Below, one piece after another: positions 37,250 through 39,991 of a stretch of 39,991 nt of DNA; the first letter of the stretch is position 1, and the number at the start of each line of letters is the position of its first letter. Source of the stretch: Thermococci archaeon. GTDB taxonomy: Archaea > Hadarchaeota > B88-G9. The notes beneath the pieces are model-generated. The model worked only from the letters and a program-made list of their open reading frames with translations. It had not been told where the DNA came from and did not search any database. The DNA is taken from contig QMUK01000003.1 in the NCBI GenBank assembly GCA_003660555.1, forward strand, positions 1 to 39,991, in the 5' to 3' direction. The translations under genes were made by a program, and so were the position numbers.

Positions 37250-38320
37250 CATACTGAAATTGTCGTGACTATCTAGACAGGATCGATGGGATAGGATTTG
37301 ATATACTTTTCGAACAGCTGAATGCTGATATCCCTCCTGTAAAATGATGAAAGAGCACAGAGATTATGCCAGCGACGTTTGTGAACACCCAGTCGTTTTG
37401 GAAGCATAGAGTTTTAATAGCTTGCTGAAGGTGTAAAGAATACATCGGGGGAGAGGAAAAGAAGGCCTACGTGAATAGTTGGAGGATACATTTACAATTG
37501 CGTTTTACATACCTCTAACTAAGGGAGAAGTAAAGACGACTTCTTTTGATAGGAAAAGATGGAAAATGCAGTTAATGTTGTAAAGGAAAAGATAGGAGAG
37601 GATGTTGTAGCGACATCCCTTTATAGACAACGGAGGTTTAGATAAACTCCCATGCGCGTGTTTTCTCGGAAGCTAACTCATGAACAGCAGACAAAACCTC
37701 TGAAAGTGAGATGATTTTACAAGATCTCTTGAAGTAATCCGGTTTATCCTATTCGGGACGAAGTAATGGGGACAAACAATTCACAAAACTCTCTCATGGA
37801 ACGCAGCAACTCCGATGCTCCAGCTCTTGAGTTCGATTACATAACACGATAAAGGAATTGTTTTGTCTCTCTGGAAAGACCATGGTTTTAATATTCCAGA
37901 TAGGACTTGGGAGAGATCGAAAAAAGCTTAAAGGGAGATCGGAGAAAGAGGTTTAGAGACAATAAGAATATTGTTTTGATTTATTTGTCTGAAAAGACCG
38001 TCTTAAGCATAGTGGATTGGGTCGTCAAGAAGGAATTAGAGATACTTACGATGTGCTTTGGAGTTTCCAACTCCTCACGGAAACATTGATAAGTCGCAAC
38101 ATTCACATCACTTATAATAATGAGAGGTTCTGCGACATCATCTCTGTCTATGAGAGATCAATCCCAGAGAGCATGATGGAGTCGCATTAGCTATATCTCC
38201 TACACTGTAGTTCTACGATTAGATAAGAGACCTCTATTTTGCCTACCAAGCAATTACTGAGTTAGAGCTACTTTTGATGTAGACTTCCATAGCACCGAGC
38301 TCCCCATAATTGAACTTTTG
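37250..38320. other. AT-rich gene-poor stretch with scattered plus-strand coding remnants
   Basis: No intact gene of convincing quality. Short plus-strand pieces look protein-like but are broken by stops and frame changes: MMKEHRDYASDVCEHPVV (from 37345), IAFYIPLTKGEVKTTSFDRKR (around 37497-37558), ENAVNVVKEKIGEDVV (around 37562-37610), and ICLKRP / NIHITYNNERF-type fragments near 38000-38130. The open frame at 37907-38089 (60 aa) is probably part of this relic. No CRISPR repeats, RNA gene or clear terminal inverted repeats were seen. A decayed insertion element or lost genes are both possible. Confidence 0.45.
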
Positions 38321-39892
38321 CTACACCTCTACTTCCTCTATTTTTATATCCATCGGCTCGAGAGGTCTATCTACATCCACTCCTCTCTTGATTGCCCATC
38401 TTCTTATGCTACGTATGACCAATCTTGAGCCCAATTTTGCAAGAGGTGCGAAAATCAAGAAGTTCGGATTACCTCTAGTTACCATCTTCAAACCGTGGTC
38501 TACCTCCCACACGAGATGCCTCCATGCATGATAGATGTGCAGAATCCTTCCTTTTGTAAGGTGTTCCTCAATATTGAAGAATTCCCCCTCTTTTAAGCTA
38601 CCCATCGGAACAAAAGCTAGCGGAGTTACAGTAAAATGTGCTCTCTTACCCAATTTCTCTTTTAACTTCTTTTCCATTGTTATTATCAGTCTCGCAGTCT
38701 CTATTCCATCCTCATCGGTTTCCCAAGGCAAACCAACTATAGTGGTATATGCCGGGAACCAGAAAAACTTATTAAATGCATAGGTCCCGTTCAATAAAAC
38801 CCAAGGCCACTCTTCTGCGCTGAATGGTTTCATCTTGTTGTTCGCAAGCTTTTTTATCAGCTCTGGAGACGCCGTTTCAAATCCTACCTGTATGCCAATC
38901 CATCTGTTTATTCCCGCATGGTTTAGTTCGGAAACCCTTTTAAGAATCCTTGGAGCAGCAAGCGCACCCGCTACTGTTCCGTGAGTAGGGTTTGCGAACT
39001 CTGCCTTCTCAAGAACCCTTTCGAAGAGCTCTATTACTGCATCTTCATTCGGATGGAAATTTCTTCTATCTTCGACCATGTAATTAAAGATATCCTCGCT
39101 GTGGAGCCATATCTTTTTCTGCCCAACTTTCAGATTAACTTCAACCTCTTCCATTATTCTTTCCATGGGATAGAATCTTGCTACCCTCAAATTCGGAGAG
39201 CAGAACTTGCATCCTCTGCCACATCCACGCATGACCTCTACCATTCCTTTATAGGTTGGATTTACAATCGGAGGTATTTCATCAACCTTTGGCCATGTTT
39301 TGATCTCTATAAATTTGTCCACTCCCCCACTCTCTATATCCCTGAAAACATCTCCTATTACATGTTCCACCTCTCCAGATATCACATGGTCTATGCCTAA
39401 TTCCTCGGTCAAATCCTGCTTTAATTTCAACTGCCACCCTGCCTGACCTCCAATGACAATCTTGAATTTGTATCTCTTTCTTTCCCTATAGTCTCTCAAC
39501 CTCTTTATAAAGGAGGTAAAAAGGTATTTCGAATAGGATGTTTTCTTTCCACCACCAGTAAACATTAAGGTTACAGGTCCCAAGCCATAAGGGTCCATTG
39601 TGTGTACTCCAACTATTGTAGTTTTCTCGTCTATGAATTTTTCAACCTTTTTTGGATGGGCAACAACAATATCTTCTTTCTTAAAACCATGTCTGAGTAG
39701 CGCTGCTTCCACCTTTCTTATTGCATACGGAGCCTGAATTAGTTTGCCATCATCGTCTGGAAGTTGGGTATCCAGAATTTTGTAGATGAAGTGAGGTAAA
39801 TCCTCAACAGGTGCACACGGTAAAAAGTCGAGCAAAGGTATATTCCTAAAGGTAGAGGTCAAACTCGGGTCAGAGGTTAGGACAATTCTCAT
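38321..39892 (-). CDS. B12-binding-type radical SAM protein, function unknown
   Basis: 523 residues. The N-terminal 200 residues resemble the cobalamin-binding Rossmann domain seen in COG1032 proteins (TTIVGVHTMDPYGLGPV, KIVIGGQAGWQL). The radical SAM motif is C224-GRG-C228-KF-C231, followed by a TIM-barrel core (WLHSEDIF, IGIQVGFETASPELIKKLANN, TTIVGLPWETDED). The DxHxxG cobalamin lower-ligand motif is not evident. Such proteins often do methyl transfer or unusual C-C chemistry; the substrate cannot be inferred. ATG at 39892 has GGAGGA upstream. It is isolated from the translation genes by the relic region. Confidence 0.8.
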   Translation of the reverse strand: MRIVLTSDPSLTSTFRNIPLLDFLPCAPVEDLPHFIYKILDTQLPDDDGKLIQAPYAIRKVEAALLRHGFKKEDIVVAHPKKVEKFIDEKTTIVGVHTMDPYGLGPVTLMFTGGGKKTSYSKYLFTSFIKRLRDYRERKRYKFKIVIGGQAGWQLKLKQDLTEELGIDHVISGEVEHVIGDVFRDIESGGVDKFIEIKTWPKVDEIPPIVNPTYKGMVEVMRGCGRGCKFCSPNLRVARFYPMERIMEEVEVNLKVGQKKIWLHSEDIFNYMVEDRRNFHPNEDAVIELFERVLEKAEFANPTHGTVAGALAAPRILKRVSELNHAGINRWIGIQVGFETASPELIKKLANNKMKPFSAEEWPWVLLNGTYAFNKFFWFPAYTTIVGLPWETDEDGIETARLIITMEKKLKEKLGKRAHFTVTPLAFVPMGSLKEGEFFNIEEHLTKGRILHIYHAWRHLVWEVDHGLKMVTRGNPNFLIFAPLAKLGSRLVIRSIRRWAIKRGVDVDRPLEPMDIKIEEVEV

Positions 39893-39960
39893 TTTAATCC
39901 TCCTCTGGTTTTCCAGTCTTATTGACGGACCTCTTCAATTTAGGGTTTGTGTTTTTTGTT

Positions 39961-39968
39961 ATATATGT
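39961..39968 (-). promoter_or_regulatory. TATA promoter of the radical SAM gene
   Basis: ATATATAA-like block on the minus strand (ACATATATAAC across 39958-39969), about 70 bp before the ATG, implying a leader of around 45 nt. Confidence 0.5.
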
Positions 39969-39991
39969 ACTCCCCCGTTCTTTTCCTGTGC

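Noticed and set aside
36890-38320. CRISPR array or SRP RNA in the gene-poor stretch
   Set aside because: No regularly spaced direct repeats are visible, and the AT-rich sequence lacks the GC-rich helices expected of a thermophile SRP RNA.

Overview
This is an archaeal chromosome segment. It carries archaeal-type ribosomal proteins (eS4, eL14, eL18-like uL18, eL19, eL30, eL32, eL34), a full archaeal RNA polymerase operon, EF-1 alpha, aIF1, RNase P protein Rpp29, RtcB and archease. RpoB is one polypeptide while RpoA is split into A' and A''. That fits a TACK-type lineage (crenarchaeal or korarchaeal rather than thaumarchaeal). The very basic ribosomal proteins suggest a thermophile. I cannot fix the lineage further from sequence alone. 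Nearly every gene is on the minus strand, so transcription runs from high to low coordinates.

Layout in transcription order. 39.9-38.3 kb: a radical SAM protein with its own TATA promoter, then about 1.4 kb of AT-rich, gene-poor DNA with broken coding remnants. 36.8-36.1 kb: a small three-helix membrane protein, 5S rRNA, tRNA-Asp(GTC) and tRNA-Lys(TTT). 36.1-25.1 kb: rpoH-rpoB-rpoA1-rpoA2-eL30-nusA-uS12-uS7-EF1A-uS10. 25.06-23.1 kb: tRNA-Ser(GGA), archease, RtcB. 23.1-6.5 kb: a SPOUT methyltransferase and the large S10/spc ribosomal cluster through secY, an EMC3-like membrane protein, eL34, cmk, eL14, cbf5 and a class I methyltransferase. 5.9-4.2 kb: a short Cys-rich peptide gene followed 3 nt later by a SPASM radical SAM enzyme. 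4.2-1.9 kb: tRNA-Ser(TGA), uS13, uS4, uS11 and rpoD. 1.8-0.2 kb: an M1-like metallopeptidase and tRNA-Leu(GAG). The left edge holds a plus-strand fragment resembling a ribbon-helix-helix protein.

The most interesting item is the Cys-rich peptide plus SPASM radical SAM pair. It has the architecture of a RiPP (ranthipeptide/sactipeptide-like) precursor and its maturase, placed between two ribosomal gene clusters. It appears to be set off by a U-tract terminator upstream and a tRNA promoter downstream. A second theme is tRNA genes lying 14-23 nt ahead of protein start codons (archease, uS13, rpoH), which implies mRNAs released by tRNA processing. A third is heavy use of TTG starts placed 5-8 nt after a GGTG Shine-Dalgarno motif. 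This decides several starts and exposes spurious upstream GTG/ATG starts.
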